Notes under the pieces: model-generated | Seen by the model: the letters and a program-made list of their open reading frames with translations, nothing else | Database searches by the model: none | What the model was told of the DNA's origin: nothing | Shown here: positions 25,940-35,341 of the stretch, one piece after another | Layout: each line of letters begins with the position of its first letter | Numbering within the stretch: position 1 is the first letter of the stretch | Assembly: GCA_964530825.1 (NCBI GenBank) | Contig: CAZHCA010000012.1 | Span: 62,001-126,000, forward strand | Source of the DNA: CAZHCA01 sp964530825 | GTDB lineage: Bacteria; Bacteroidota; Bacteroidia; Chitinophagales; Saprospiraceae | Direction: 5' to 3' | Length of the DNA: 64,000 bases | Position numbers and translations under genes: made by a program

Positions 25940-26662
25940 TCACCCCACCTCCAAATCTACAATACGGGCCGGAAGTCGGTACCGCTCCACTAGCCTTGGC
26001 GCTAGATTGGACCATTGCCCAGCTTCGTTGATGACCATTGCATCGGAACTGATTACGATGTATTCTGTCCTCTTTAGGATCGGATCTGGATCGTCGACCA
26101 GTTCTATGGCCCAATTCAATGCCTCGGTATTTACGGTTTCAGCAATCAGGTTTTTCAATCTTCCACTGTTGGAAACGGGCTGGTCAAAGTACCAGATAGC
26201 GCCTGCTACTCCGATATGCCGTAAAAGTTTGGCCCAGAGCTGGATGGCTTGTCCCGTTTCTTCCACCCGGCGGTAAGTACCATGTACGCTTGCCATATCG
26301 CGAAGGCAGCCATCGCGACAGCACAACAAGAAGGCCTGTGAAAGGGCGCTTTCGGCAATAATCAACTGGTTAAAGCCGTCGATCGCCAGCATCTGCCCCT
26401 TGAGCTGATCAACTTTCACATGGTGGGTCTGTCGACGCTCCAGGTTGGCATCAGCGCAGGCAGCGCGCAGGATAGCAAGCCGCTGTCGCCGCTTAAGGTG
26501 ATAGCGATCGCCCACCAATTTAAGAGAAGCCGTATCGGCATACCCGCGCGACCAGAGCCAACTTAAATCGGCTGTAGCCGTTCGCAATCGAACGAGCTGG
26601 CTGTCGTTAAAATATTCGGCATCCTTGGGATGGGCGCCGCGGTGTTTGCGCTTATCCGGCAT
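25940..26662 (-). CDS. DUF434/DUF5616 domain protein
   Basis: A 240-residue soluble protein. The N-terminal 55 residues (MPDKRKHRGAHPKDAEYFND then LRTATADLSWLWSRGYA and KLVGDRYHL) match the DUF434 domain, and the rest, starting LAIDGFNQLIIAESAL and including SGRLKNLIAE and IVISSDAMVI, matches DUF5616. Acidic residues at strand ends (AIDGFN, YFDQPVSNSG, VISSDAMV) give a PIN- or Toprim-like look, but no catalytic role is established. The ATG at 26662 is the only sensible start. It converges with the acyl-CoA dehydrogenase gene. Confidence 0.8.
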   Translation of the reverse strand: MPDKRKHRGAHPKDAEYFNDSQLVRLRTATADLSWLWSRGYADTASLKLVGDRYHLKRRQRLAILRAACADANLERRQTHHVKVDQLKGQMLAIDGFNQLIIAESALSQAFLLCCRDGCLRDMASVHGTYRRVEETGQAIQLWAKLLRHIGVAGAIWYFDQPVSNSGRLKNLIAETVNTEALNWAIELVDDPDPILKRTEYIVISSDAMVINEAGQWSNLAPRLVERYRLPARIVDLEVG

Positions 26663-27058
26663 ACGTTCTGATCCGTTTGACCAAAAGTAAAGATACTAAT
26701 TCCGTATTTGCCGGAGCACCTCCAAAAAAGTACCACCTGCCGCAGCAGGTAGTACCGAATTGTAATGCCAGTAATAAATTAAACAAACTATATTTCCACG
26801 TCGATGTGGAACCCTAAGCCAATAAAAAGGGGTGCAACAGCATGTATTACCTCCTAATGCCTAGATACGATCTCAGACAGACCATCCTATCGTTGCACCC
26901 TTCAACCAGTTCTTCGAGCAGTTTATGCCGCCAGTAATTTTTTATTATTTTCAACCGGCTCTAGGTTTGGCAAGAAAAAGACGCACAAGGGGCCGTCTTT
27001 CTTAACCATAATTAAGCAACCCTCACCCACCCTTACTGTACCAATTACTATACCAAAA
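26663..27058. other. Gene-free 396-bp stretch with several inverted repeats
   Basis: No credible gene is seen. It holds four dyads: 11-bp arms at 26730-26740 and 26745-26755 with one mismatch and a 4-base loop; TTCCAC/GTGGAA at 26794-26811; GGGTGCAAC (26830-26838) with GTTGCACCC (26892-26900) enclosing 53 bases; and a purine-rich hairpin near 26971-27002 (AAAGACG with CGTCTTT). A 31-codon ORF (26842-26937) begins inside the third dyad, but its coding status is doubtful. The set could be a structured RNA, a leader for the gamma-glutamyltransferase gene, or the remnant of a small mobile element. Confidence 0.5.
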
Positions 27059-28771
27059 ATGCGTAACTACCTGTTCTTCCAGATTTTTTTCCTTGTCTTG
27101 CTGCTATCTGCATGCCAGCAAACCAGCGGGCCCAACTACACCAGTCAAACCTCCAGCATAACCGATACGGCTATGATTGTGTCAGCACATCCATTAGCTA
27201 CACGCGCCGGATTGGAGGTTTTGCGACGTGGCGGCAACGCTGTTGATGCTACCGTCGCCGTTCAGTTTGCCCTTGCCGTCGTTTACCCCAGAGCGGGCAA
27301 TATTGGCGGGGGCGGCTTTATGGTCATCCGTCAACCCGACGGGACCAGCGACGCCATCGACTACCGGGAAGCCTCACCGGCTGCGGCCCTGCGCGACATG
27401 TACCTCAACGAAAAGGGCGAAGTCATATCCGAACGTAGCCAGAGAGGCCATCTGGCCGCCGGCGTGCCCGGCACGGTCGACGGACTGCTGAAAGCTTGGG
27501 AAAAATACGGGCGCTTGACCAAGCGCGTAGCGATTTTGGACCCCGCCATCCGTCTGGCCCGTGAAGGCTTTCAGCTCAGTGCTACCGAAGCCGACCGTCT
27601 GAACCGCTTCCAAGAAGATCTGCAGTCCTTTACACCCGACCAAAACCCTTTTATACGGCGGAAACCTTGGCGAGCAGGCGATCTATTGGTACAACCCGAC
27701 CTAGCCCGCACCCTGGAGCGCATACGCGAGCAGGGGCGAGCAGGCTTTTACGCCGGCAAAACCGCTCAATTGGTGGAAGCAGAAATGCAGGCCGGCGGAG
27801 GATTAATTACAACAACCGACCTCAAAAATTATCAGGCGAAATGGCGAGAGCCCATCGTTTTTACCTATAAAAACTACCGTATCATATCCATGTCGCCTCC
27901 CAGTAGCGGCGGCATAGCTCTAGGGCAGCTGTTTGGGCTGGTCGAACCCTACCCGATTGAGGATTACGGCTTTCAATCGGCCCGCACGGCTCATCTCATG
28001 GTGGAGGCAATGCGCCGCGTGTACGCCGACCGGGCTGAATATCTTGGTGATCCCGACTACGTGGAGATCCCCGTAATGCGACTAATGGATTCCGCCTACC
28101 TGGTAAAACGCATGGATACTTTTGACCCGAATGCTGCCACCGTGAGCGACACCCTCCTGGCGGGCGACTTCGCCCCACTCCCCGAATCGTTTGAAACCAC
28201 CCACACCTCGACCGTTGATGAATCGGGCATGGCCGTATCGGTCACGACTACCATCAATTCGAATTATGGGAGTAAAGTCATGGTGCGTGGGGCTGGTTTT
28301 TTCCTCAATAACGAAATGGACGATTTCAGCGCGAAACCTGGCGTACCTAACATCTATGGCCTCATCGGTGCCGAAGCTAATTCCATTGCCCCCGGTAAAC
28401 GTATGCTTAGTTCCATGACGCCGACTATTATCGAGCGCAACGATTCCCTTTATCTCGTCCTGGGCACACCTGGCGGTTCGACTATCATCACCTCCGTGTT
28501 CCAGGTTGCCCTCAACGTCATGGCGTTCGATATGCCAATTGACTCGGCCGTTGCTGCCCCACGCTTCCACCACCAGTGGCTACCCGACCACATTTCGGTA
28601 GAAAGAAATGCCTTAACACCCGATGTCCGGCAAGCCCTACGCGCTCTTGGGCATTCCTTTAAAGACCGCTCCTCTATTGCCATTGTCAAAGCCATCCATG
28701 TGCTGCCCGACGGGCGCCTGCACGGGACCGGCGACCCCCGGAATCCTGATGACCACGCGGAAGGGATATAG
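27059..28771 (+). CDS. ggt: Gamma-glutamyltransferase lipoprotein
   Basis: A 570-residue Ntn-hydrolase that cleaves gamma-glutamyl bonds, for example in glutathione, and matures by self-cleavage. Lipobox LLLSAC (Cys19) gives an envelope location. The large-subunit part has STHP-like SAHPLAT, GGNAVDATVA, GNIGGGGFMV and YREASP; the nucleophile is the first of the Thr380-Thr381-His motif, giving a small subunit of about 190 residues with VSVTTTINSNYGS, MDDF and LSSMTPTI; SPPSSGG before it forms the substrate-binding wall. All catalytic elements are present. Confidence 0.93.
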   Translation: MRNYLFFQIFFLVLLLSACQQTSGPNYTSQTSSITDTAMIVSAHPLATRAGLEVLRRGGNAVDATVAVQFALAVVYPRAGNIGGGGFMVIRQPDGTSDAIDYREASPAAALRDMYLNEKGEVISERSQRGHLAAGVPGTVDGLLKAWEKYGRLTKRVAILDPAIRLAREGFQLSATEADRLNRFQEDLQSFTPDQNPFIRRKPWRAGDLLVQPDLARTLERIREQGRAGFYAGKTAQLVEAEMQAGGGLITTTDLKNYQAKWREPIVFTYKNYRIISMSPPSSGGIALGQLFGLVEPYPIEDYGFQSARTAHLMVEAMRRVYADRAEYLGDPDYVEIPVMRLMDSAYLVKRMDTFDPNAATVSDTLLAGDFAPLPESFETTHTSTVDESGMAVSVTTTINSNYGSKVMVRGAGFFLNNEMDDFSAKPGVPNIYGLIGAEANSIAPGKRMLSSMTPTIIERNDSLYLVLGTPGGSTIITSVFQVALNVMAFDMPIDSAVAAPRFHHQWLPDHISVERNALTPDVRQALRALGHSFKDRSSIAIVKAIHVLPDGRLHGTGDPRNPDDHAEGI

Positions 28772-28859
28772 GCGTAGCCGCCAGCCCTCCCTCGCGATGA
28801 GGTCCGAATCCCTAAACCTTTTCCACCATAGACGGTTCTTCTATCAAATTCGGTAATGC

Positions 28860-29456
28860 ATGCTACGCTTTTTACTTTGCGCTTTCTTGCTTTTGATTGG
28901 CACGCAACTTTGGGCACAATCACATGACGAATTTCTACGACAGTACAATGCCGACCGATTACAACGGCAAAAAGTGGGTATGCTGGTACTGGGTACCTGG
29001 GCCGTAGGAAACATTGCTACCGGTTTAGTCCTGCAGGGGCGACACAGTGGGTCCGAGAAGCAGTTTCACCTCATGAACGCAGGGTGGAATGCTGTAAACC
29101 TGGGCATTGCTGCTTTTGGATACATCAATGCCATGAAAGCCGACCCGGCCAGTTTCGGACTGTACGAAACCGCACAGCAACAACACGGATTTCAAAAAGC
29201 GCTGTTGTTTAATGCGGGATTGGATGTAGGCTATGTCATGGGTGGCCTTTATCTGATGGAGCGTAGTAAAAATGCTGAAAAGAATGTCGACCAACTCAAA
29301 GGATTTGGGAAGTCAATCATTCTGCAGGGCAGTTTCCTATTCGTCTTTGACCTGGTAAATTACTTTATCAACGTTCCGTATAATAAAGAACTTGCTCCCC
29401 TAATGAGTAGCGTCTATTTCGATGGACAGCAATTCGGTCTGGTCTTGCAGTTTTAG
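28860..29456 (+). CDS. Conserved membrane/envelope protein of unknown function
   Basis: A 198-residue protein with a signal peptide (MLRFLLCAFLLLIGTQLWAQ) followed by about four hydrophobic stretches (LVLGTWAVGNIATGLVL, NAVNLGIAAFGYINA, ALLFNAGLDVGYVMGGLYL, LFVFDLVNYFINV). The pattern GTWAVGNIATG...HLMNAGWNAVNLGIAAFGY is familiar from an uncharacterised Bacteroidota family (possibly DUF6992). It stands 89 bp after the gamma-glutamyltransferase gene and 212 bp before sufB. Role unknown. Confidence 0.6.
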   Translation: MLRFLLCAFLLLIGTQLWAQSHDEFLRQYNADRLQRQKVGMLVLGTWAVGNIATGLVLQGRHSGSEKQFHLMNAGWNAVNLGIAAFGYINAMKADPASFGLYETAQQQHGFQKALLFNAGLDVGYVMGGLYLMERSKNAEKNVDQLKGFGKSIILQGSFLFVFDLVNYFINVPYNKELAPLMSSVYFDGQQFGLVLQF

Positions 29457-29619
29457 GACTACCAAAAAAATCTTTCGGGTGTTTTTCTTAAACCCTTGAC
29501 TTCCTGATCTTTACCTCCTGAAAGACTTCTATTTTGACCTTTGTACCACTTAATTTTCCGAAAACGTAGTTTTTTCCCTAAACCTTATTTATACTTTTTT
29601 GTATAATTCATAACTTCAC

Positions 29620-29632
29620 CGCTTAATAAGCG
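29620..29632. promoter_or_regulatory. Short palindrome upstream of the suf operon
   Basis: CGCTT/AAGCG with a 3-base centre sits 37 bases before the sufB ATG. A second dyad (GAAAAC/GTTTTT, 29560-29575) lies further upstream. They occupy the expected promoter region and might be bound by the Rrf2 protein encoded at the end of the operon, but neither resembles a known IscR or SufR site. Confidence 0.3.
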
Positions 29633-29668
29633 ATGCATTAATGAACACCGTTAAAAATCAATAGCCGT

Positions 29669-31114
29669 ATGAGTGATTCCATGCAAACATTGGAAGCCCA
29701 CACGAAGAGTGACTATAAATTTGGCTTCGTCTCGAATGTAGAATCGGAGACCCTGCCAAAGGGACTTAATGAAGATACCATTCGCGCCATTTCGGCGAAG
29801 AAGAACGAACCCGAGTTTGTCTTGGAATGGCGCCTGAAAGCCTTCCGTCACTGGCAAGACATGAAAGAACCGAAGTGGGTTAATGTAACCTACCCACCCA
29901 TTGACTACCAGGATATCGTCTATTACGCTGCGCCCAAGAAGAAGCCGCAGCTGGAAAGCCTCGACGAGGTAGATCCGGAAATATTGGCCACTTACGAAAA
30001 GCTGGGCATTCCCCTGGAGGAGCAAAAAATGCTTGCCGGTGTTGCGGTAGATGCTGTTTTTGACAGCGTATCCATCAAAACCACGTATCGCGAGAAGCTG
30101 GCCGAGTTGGGTATCGTCTTTTCTTCTTTTAGTGAAGCTGTGCACGAATACCCCGAATTGATTAAGAAATACTTGGGAAGCGTTGTACCCTACACAGATA
30201 ACTATTTCACAGCACTCAATAGCGCCGTATTCAGCGATGGTTCCTTTGTTTACATTCCCAAGGGAGTGCGTTGCCCCATGGAACTATCAACCTATTTCCG
30301 CATCAATGAAATGAATACGGGACAGTTTGAGCGCACACTGATCATTGCCGAAGAAGGCAGCTACGTAAGCTATCTGGAAGGCTGTACGGCTCCGATGCGC
30401 GATGAAAATCAGCTGCACGCGGCCGTTGTGGAGCTGGTAGCGCTGGATAATGCAACCATCAAGTATTCTACTGTTCAGAACTGGTACCCCGGCGACAAAA
30501 ACGGCAAAGGTGGGATCTACAACTTCGTCACCAAGCGGGGCCTGTGCGAGGGTAAAAACTCCAAAATTACCTGGACGCAGGTAGAGACTGGCTCAGCCAT
30601 CACCTGGAAGTACCCAAGTTGCGTACTGAAGGGCGACAACTCGGTAGGTGAGTTCTACTCGGTAGCCGTGACTAATAATCGCCAGCAAGCCGATACTGGA
30701 ACCAAAATGATCCACATTGGTAAAAATACTCGCTCGACGATCATCTCGAAAGGTATTTCGGCCGGTACCAGCCAGAACTCATACCGGGGTATGGTAAAAA
30801 TTGGCAAAAAAGCAGAGAACGCTCACAACTTCTCTCAGTGTGACTCTATGTTAATGGGTGACCGTTGTGGTGCGCATACCTTTCCTTACCTGGAGGTCGA
30901 AAACAACTCGGCCAAGGTAGAGCATGAAGCCACCACTTCCAAAATCGGTGAAGACCAGCTCTTTTACCTCATGCAGCGCGGCCTGAGCGAAGAAGATGCC
31001 ATCAATACCATCGTAAATGGCTACGTGAAGGAGGTAATCAACGAATTGCCAATGGAATTTGCAGTGGAGGCCCAAAAACTACTGGCTATTTCCCTGGAGG
31101 GTAGTGTAGGCTAA
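29669..31114 (+). CDS. sufB: Fe-S cluster assembly scaffold SufB
   Basis: A 481-residue core subunit of the SufBC2D scaffold, on which [Fe-S] clusters are built. Family segments include NSAVFSDGSFVYIPKGVRCP, ELSTYFRIN, EGSYVSYLEGCTAP, LHAAVVELVAL and the C-terminal DRCGAHTFPYLEVEN, KVEHEATTSKIGEDQLFYL. The invariant Cys in EGCTAP and the late Glu/His residues are present. Starts at ATG 29669, just after an unrelated 7-codon ORF (29641). It is first in a run of six suf genes plus a regulator. Confidence 0.96.
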   Translation: MSDSMQTLEAHTKSDYKFGFVSNVESETLPKGLNEDTIRAISAKKNEPEFVLEWRLKAFRHWQDMKEPKWVNVTYPPIDYQDIVYYAAPKKKPQLESLDEVDPEILATYEKLGIPLEEQKMLAGVAVDAVFDSVSIKTTYREKLAELGIVFSSFSEAVHEYPELIKKYLGSVVPYTDNYFTALNSAVFSDGSFVYIPKGVRCPMELSTYFRINEMNTGQFERTLIIAEEGSYVSYLEGCTAPMRDENQLHAAVVELVALDNATIKYSTVQNWYPGDKNGKGGIYNFVTKRGLCEGKNSKITWTQVETGSAITWKYPSCVLKGDNSVGEFYSVAVTNNRQQADTGTKMIHIGKNTRSTIISKGISAGTSQNSYRGMVKIGKKAENAHNFSQCDSMLMGDRCGAHTFPYLEVENNSAKVEHEATTSKIGEDQLFYLMQRGLSEEDAINTIVNGYVKEVINELPMEFAVEAQKLLAISLEGSVG

Positions 31115-31144
31115 CTTTTATCAAAAAACGGAAAAACAATCATT

Positions 31145-31900
31145 ATGCTGAATATCAGAGAGCTACGGGCTTCCGTAGAAGATAAAGAGATATTACAAGG
31201 TATTAATTTGGAGGTTAAACCTGGTGAAGTGCACGCCCTGATGGGCCCGAATGGATCGGGTAAAAGTACCCTTGCCAATGTCTTGGCTGGCCGTGAAGCT
31301 TTTGAAGTGACCGGAGGAGAAGTTACTTTCGAAGGTGAGGACCTTCTGGAAATGGAAGTCGATGAGCGCGCCCGGGCGGGTATTTTTATGGCTTTTCAGT
31401 ATCCAGTAGAGATACCGGGGGTAAGTACCTCTAGTTTTTTGAAAAGCATTGTCAATTCTATTCGCAAGGGACAAGGTAAGGAAGAGCTGTCGGCCCCGGA
31501 AATGCTCAAGTTGATCCGCGAGAAGATCAACCTGGTGGGTATGGACCAAAGCCTGCTTAAGCGGTCGCTCAACGAGGGCTTTTCCGGTGGGGAGAAAAAG
31601 CGACACGAGATGCTGCAAATGGCGCTTCTGGAGCCCAAATTGGCCATACTCGACGAAACGGACTCCGGCCTTGACATCGACGCTTTGCGCATCGTAGCCG
31701 ATGCAGTCAACCAACTGCGGAACCAGAATCGCGCTTTCATTATCGTGACGCATTACCAGCGGCTACTGGATTATATCGTGCCAGATCAGGTTCATGTGCT
31801 ATTCGGCGGGAAGATTGCCAAATCGGGCGACAAAAACCTGGCGCTGGAACTCGAAGAAAAAGGTTACGACTGGATTAAAGAAGAGGCCGCCACGGCCTAA
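31145..31900 (+). CDS. sufC: Fe-S cluster assembly ATPase SufC
   Basis: A 251-residue ABC-type ATPase that drives the SufBCD scaffold. Walker A GPNGSGKST, Q-loop AFQYPVEIPGV, signature FSGGEKKR and Walker B LAILDETDSGLDID are all intact; the Glu-Thr after the Walker B Asp is the SufC-specific variant. Starts 31 bp after the sufB stop. Confidence 0.96.
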   Translation: MLNIRELRASVEDKEILQGINLEVKPGEVHALMGPNGSGKSTLANVLAGREAFEVTGGEVTFEGEDLLEMEVDERARAGIFMAFQYPVEIPGVSTSSFLKSIVNSIRKGQGKEELSAPEMLKLIREKINLVGMDQSLLKRSLNEGFSGGEKKRHEMLQMALLEPKLAILDETDSGLDIDALRIVADAVNQLRNQNRAFIIVTHYQRLLDYIVPDQVHVLFGGKIAKSGDKNLALELEEKGYDWIKEEAATA

Positions 31901-31918
31901 TTAAACCCTTAATGTATT

Positions 31919-33265
31919 ATGGCAATCACGGCAACTGACGATAAAAACATTCAGAAATTTAAACGCCTCTTTGCAGAGTTCGAGCAACACCTCAATGGGC
32001 AAAAAGCAAACCCCATGCATGTGTTGCGCCGATCGGCCTTCGAACGCCTTGTTGGTACTGCTTTTCCTACCCGTAAGCACGAGGATTGGAAATATACTAG
32101 CGTAGCGAAACTACTGCAACCCGAATACCGCCGAGCACAGCCGACAGCGATCAAGCGCTCAGATTTAACCTCTTTTCAGATTCCCAAGCTGGATGCCTGG
32201 CAGCTAGTGTTCGTCAACGGACACTATCAGGCAGACTTGTCTCAACTCGAGGGGCTAACGGCAGGACTAACCGTAATTTCGGTTAATGAAGCCTTGCAGG
32301 ATGAAAAATTTGGTCCGCTGCTGCAGGATCAGTTGAAACGAACGATCGAACAGACAGATCATCCGTTTTTCCTATTGAATACTGTTTTTGCCGATGGCGG
32401 AATCTTCATCCACGCGGATAAAAACGCCGTCGCCGAAAAACCTTTTCATCTTCTCTACCTTACCGACGCAGAAGAGCAGCCTCAAATGGCCAGTCCGCGC
32501 CGTGTGGTTATTGCAGAGCAGAATAGCAAGGTGACACTGATCGAGACTTATGTAAGTATGGAAAAGTATGGCAGTGAATATTTTAACAATAGCGCTGCGC
32601 AGATTTTCATCCGTCCAAATGCGGAAGTAAGGCACTACAAAATCCAGGAAGAAAGCCGAACAGCCTACCAGATCAACGTTTCGGAGGTATTCCAGGATCG
32701 CGATAGTCGCTATTCCAACTACACGGTCGACCTGGGCGGACAGTTAGTCCGCAATAATATCTATGTACACCTCCAAGACCAAAATATCGAGTCGAATCTC
32801 TACGGCGTGTATCTGCCAAAAGGCAAGCAACACATCGATAACCAAACGAGTATCGACCACGCCTTCCCGCATTGCAACAGCAACGAGCTGTACAAAGGCG
32901 TAATTACGGATAAAGGCCGGGGCGTATTCAATGGAAAAGTATATGTACGTCAAGATGCGCAAAAGACCAATGCTTTTCAGCAAAACAGTAGCCTAGTCCT
33001 GTCGGAAACAGCCATTATGGATACCAAGCCCCAACTGGAAATCTTTGCCGATGACGTGAAGTGCAGCCACGGCGCCACAGTCGGGCAATTAGATGAAAAT
33101 GCCGTTTTCTACCTGCGCTCTCGCGGCCTGACTGATTACGAAGCGCGCCAGACGCTCCAGTATGCGTTTTTATTGGAAGTCATCGAAACCATTCCGCACG
33201 AAGCCCTGCAAGCTTATGTAGAAGCGCTGGTCCGGGACAAATTTGCGGAAACACTAGATAGCTAA
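31919..33265 (+). CDS. sufD: Fe-S cluster assembly protein SufD
   Basis: A 448-residue paralogue of SufB that completes the scaffold. The N-terminal helical part (about 1-110, including FPTRKHEDWKYTSV) and the right-handed beta-helix with KVTLIETYVS, NNIYVHLQDQNIESNLYGVY and DNQTSIDHAFPHCNSNELYKG are typical, as is the final KCSHGATVGQLDENAVFYLRSRGL region. Starts 19 bp after sufC. Confidence 0.95.
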   Translation: MAITATDDKNIQKFKRLFAEFEQHLNGQKANPMHVLRRSAFERLVGTAFPTRKHEDWKYTSVAKLLQPEYRRAQPTAIKRSDLTSFQIPKLDAWQLVFVNGHYQADLSQLEGLTAGLTVISVNEALQDEKFGPLLQDQLKRTIEQTDHPFFLLNTVFADGGIFIHADKNAVAEKPFHLLYLTDAEEQPQMASPRRVVIAEQNSKVTLIETYVSMEKYGSEYFNNSAAQIFIRPNAEVRHYKIQEESRTAYQINVSEVFQDRDSRYSNYTVDLGGQLVRNNIYVHLQDQNIESNLYGVYLPKGKQHIDNQTSIDHAFPHCNSNELYKGVITDKGRGVFNGKVYVRQDAQKTNAFQQNSSLVLSETAIMDTKPQLEIFADDVKCSHGATVGQLDENAVFYLRSRGLTDYEARQTLQYAFLLEVIETIPHEALQAYVEALVRDKFAETLDS

Positions 33266-33267
33266 AT

Positions 33268-34512
33268 ATGGAAATTAAGATCAATATATCAACTCCTTTA
33301 GATGTCGAACGTATCCGGTCCGATTTTCCCATTCTCAATCGGGAAATGAATGGCAAACCATTGGTGTTTCTCGACAGTGCCGCCTCCAGCCAAAAGCCGG
33401 AAGCGGTTGTGCGGGTAATGAATGAATACTACGCCCAAACCCATGCCAATGTGCACCGGGGAGTATATAAACTTAGTCAGGAAGCAACGGATGCCTTCGA
33501 GGCATCACGCCGTAAAGTTGCTCGCCTTATTAATGCGCCGACCGATCAGGAAGTTATTTTTGTGCGTGGTGCGACGGAAGGGATCAACCTGGTAGCTGCT
33601 TCCTATGGCCGAAAATTTATTGGAAAGGGCGACGAGATCCTGATTTCCACCATGGAGCACCACTCTAACATTGTGCCCTGGCAACTGATTGCGGAAGAAA
33701 TGGGCGCTAAAATCCGGATAATCCCCATCAGCGAGGCGGGCGAAATCCAAATGGACGCCTACGCCGATATGCTGAACAAAAGGGTGAAAATGGTAGCGGT
33801 TAACCACATTTCCAATACCCTGGGGACTATTAATCCGATCAAGGAAATCGTAGCCCAGGCGCACGAATACGGGATTCCTGTTCTTGTTGACGGTGCGCAG
33901 GCTATTCCCCACATGAAAGTAAATGTGCAGGAACTGGATGCCGACTTTTACACCTTCTCCGGACACAAAATGTTTGGTCCGACCGGCATCGGCGTGCTTT
34001 ATGGTAAGGAAAAATGGCTCAATGCCATGCCCCCCTACCATGGTGGCGGAGAGATGATCAAGACCGTCAGTTTCGAAAAGACAACCTACAACGAAATTCC
34101 TTTCAAATTCGAGGCTGGAACACCGGATATTGCCGGCGCCATCGGACTGGGTGCAGCTGCCGACTACATTATTTCCATCGGGCACGAAGCCATCCAGGAA
34201 TACGAAACCGAGCTACTGGAATACGCCACGCAGCAACTTTCCCGAATCGAAGGTATTCGCATCATCGGTACGGCGGCTCATAAGGCAAGTGTAATCTCCT
34301 TCTTGATAGAAGGTACCCATCCTTACGACGTAGGGACTATTCTCGATAAACTGGGCATTGCGGTACGCACGGGACACCACTGTACCCAACCGCTGATGGA
34401 TTGGTACGGTATCCCTGGTACCATAAGGGCTTCTTTTGCTTTTTATAACAATAAAGAAGATATCGACCGCCTGGTAGCCGGTGTCGAGCAGGCGGTAAAA
34501 ATGTTGCGCTAA
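33268..34512 (+). CDS. sufS: Cysteine desulfurase SufS
   Basis: A 414-residue group II PLP cysteine desulfurase that supplies sulfur to SufE. The PLP lysine is K234 in FSGHKMFGPTG and the persulfide-carrying Cys is C372 in RTGHHCTQP. HANVHRGVYKLS and MEHHSNIVPWQ are the usual substrate/PLP segments. It starts 2 bp after sufD, indicating translational coupling. Confidence 0.96.
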   Translation: MEIKINISTPLDVERIRSDFPILNREMNGKPLVFLDSAASSQKPEAVVRVMNEYYAQTHANVHRGVYKLSQEATDAFEASRRKVARLINAPTDQEVIFVRGATEGINLVAASYGRKFIGKGDEILISTMEHHSNIVPWQLIAEEMGAKIRIIPISEAGEIQMDAYADMLNKRVKMVAVNHISNTLGTINPIKEIVAQAHEYGIPVLVDGAQAIPHMKVNVQELDADFYTFSGHKMFGPTGIGVLYGKEKWLNAMPPYHGGGEMIKTVSFEKTTYNEIPFKFEAGTPDIAGAIGLGAAADYIISIGHEAIQEYETELLEYATQQLSRIEGIRIIGTAAHKASVISFLIEGTHPYDVGTILDKLGIAVRTGHHCTQPLMDWYGIPGTIRASFAFYNNKEDIDRLVAGVEQAVKMLR

Positions 34513-34515
34513 ACA

Positions 34516-34944
34516 ATGACAAAAGCGATCGATCAGATACAAAAAGAAATCATTGATGAATTCAGTCTTTTCGACGACTGGATGGATAAATACGAGTATA
34601 TCATCGACCTGGGTAAACAATTGCCCCTGATTGATGAGGCTTACAAAGACGAGGACCACATCATCAAAGGCTGCCAAAGCAGAGTGTGGCTGCATGCCGA
34701 TATGGAAGGAAACAAAGTCGTCTTCAAAGCCGATAGCGACGCCATCATCACAAAGGGCCTGATTGCCCTGCTCGTTCGGGTATTGTCCAACCAAAAACCG
34801 GAAGACATTGCCCATGCCGAATTGAAATTTATTGACGAAATCGGGTTGAAGGAACACCTCTCTCCTACTCGTTCGAACGGTTTACTGAACATGGTCAAGC
34901 AAATGAAACTTTACGGTCTAGCACTCGAAGGCCGGCAACAATAA
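34516..34944 (+). CDS. sufE: Sulfur acceptor SufE
   Basis: A 142-residue protein that accepts persulfide sulfur from SufS. The acceptor is C53 in IKGCQSRVW; KYEYIIDLGKQLP and the helical C-terminus SNGLLNMVKQMK are family features. Starts 3 bp after sufS. Confidence 0.95.
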   Translation: MTKAIDQIQKEIIDEFSLFDDWMDKYEYIIDLGKQLPLIDEAYKDEDHIIKGCQSRVWLHADMEGNKVVFKADSDAIITKGLIALLVRVLSNQKPEDIAHAELKFIDEIGLKEHLSPTRSNGLLNMVKQMKLYGLALEGRQQ

Positions 34945-34955
34945 AGAGCGTAATC

Positions 34956-35267
34956 ATGGAGACGACAACGATAGAGAGCAACATCATTGAAGCAGTCAAA
35001 ACGGTGTACGATCCGGAAATCCCGGTTGACATCTATGAATTGGGGTTGATCTACGAAATTGAAGTAGAAGACAACGGCTTGGTAAAAGTCACCATGACCC
35101 TAACTTCCCCGATGTGCCCAGTAGCAGAATCCCTACCCATGGAGGTGCAGGAAAAAATTGCTGCCGTAGAAGGGGTGCGTGAAGTCGAGTTACAGGTGGT
35201 GTTCGACCCGCCTTGGAACAAGGATATGATGAGTGAAGAAGCCCGCTTCCAGTTGGACATGTTTTAG
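34956..35267 (+). CDS. sufT: SufT / MIP18-type (DUF59) Fe-S assembly protein
   Basis: A 103-residue DUF59 protein that helps Fe-S cluster maturation or transfer. DPEIPVDIYELGLIYEI, LTSPMCP with its conserved Cys, and VVFDPPWNKDMMSEEAR are family marks. Starts 11 bp after sufE, as in other Bacteroidota suf operons. Confidence 0.93.
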   Translation: METTTIESNIIEAVKTVYDPEIPVDIYELGLIYEIEVEDNGLVKVTMTLTSPMCPVAESLPMEVQEKIAAVEGVREVELQVVFDPPWNKDMMSEEARFQLDMF

Positions 35268-35301
35268 CCTACCGGTTTTGAATAAATTACTAAAACCAAA
35301 G

Positions 35302-35317
35302 TGGGGCCTATGCCCCA
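35302..35317 (+). promoter_or_regulatory. G/C hairpin between sufT and the Rrf2 gene
   Basis: TGGGGC (35302-35307) and GCCCCA (35312-35317) with a 4-base centre lie 24 bases before the Rrf2 ATG. No T-run follows, so an operator or attenuating hairpin is more likely than a terminator; autoregulation is an inference. Confidence 0.4.
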
Positions 35318-35341
35318 TGACCAGAATAAATTTAAGCCGCC

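Noticed and set aside
26842..26937. 31-codon ORF inside the inverted-repeat stretch
   Set aside because: Serine-rich tail, within a dyad, no homology I can recall; kept only as part of the noncoding region.
29641..29664. Seven-codon ORF before sufB
   Set aside because: Too short and without a ribosome-binding site; a regulatory leader cannot be claimed.
33505..34185. 226-codon antisense ORF inside sufS
   Set aside because: Lies wholly within a clear sufS; a codon-bias shadow.
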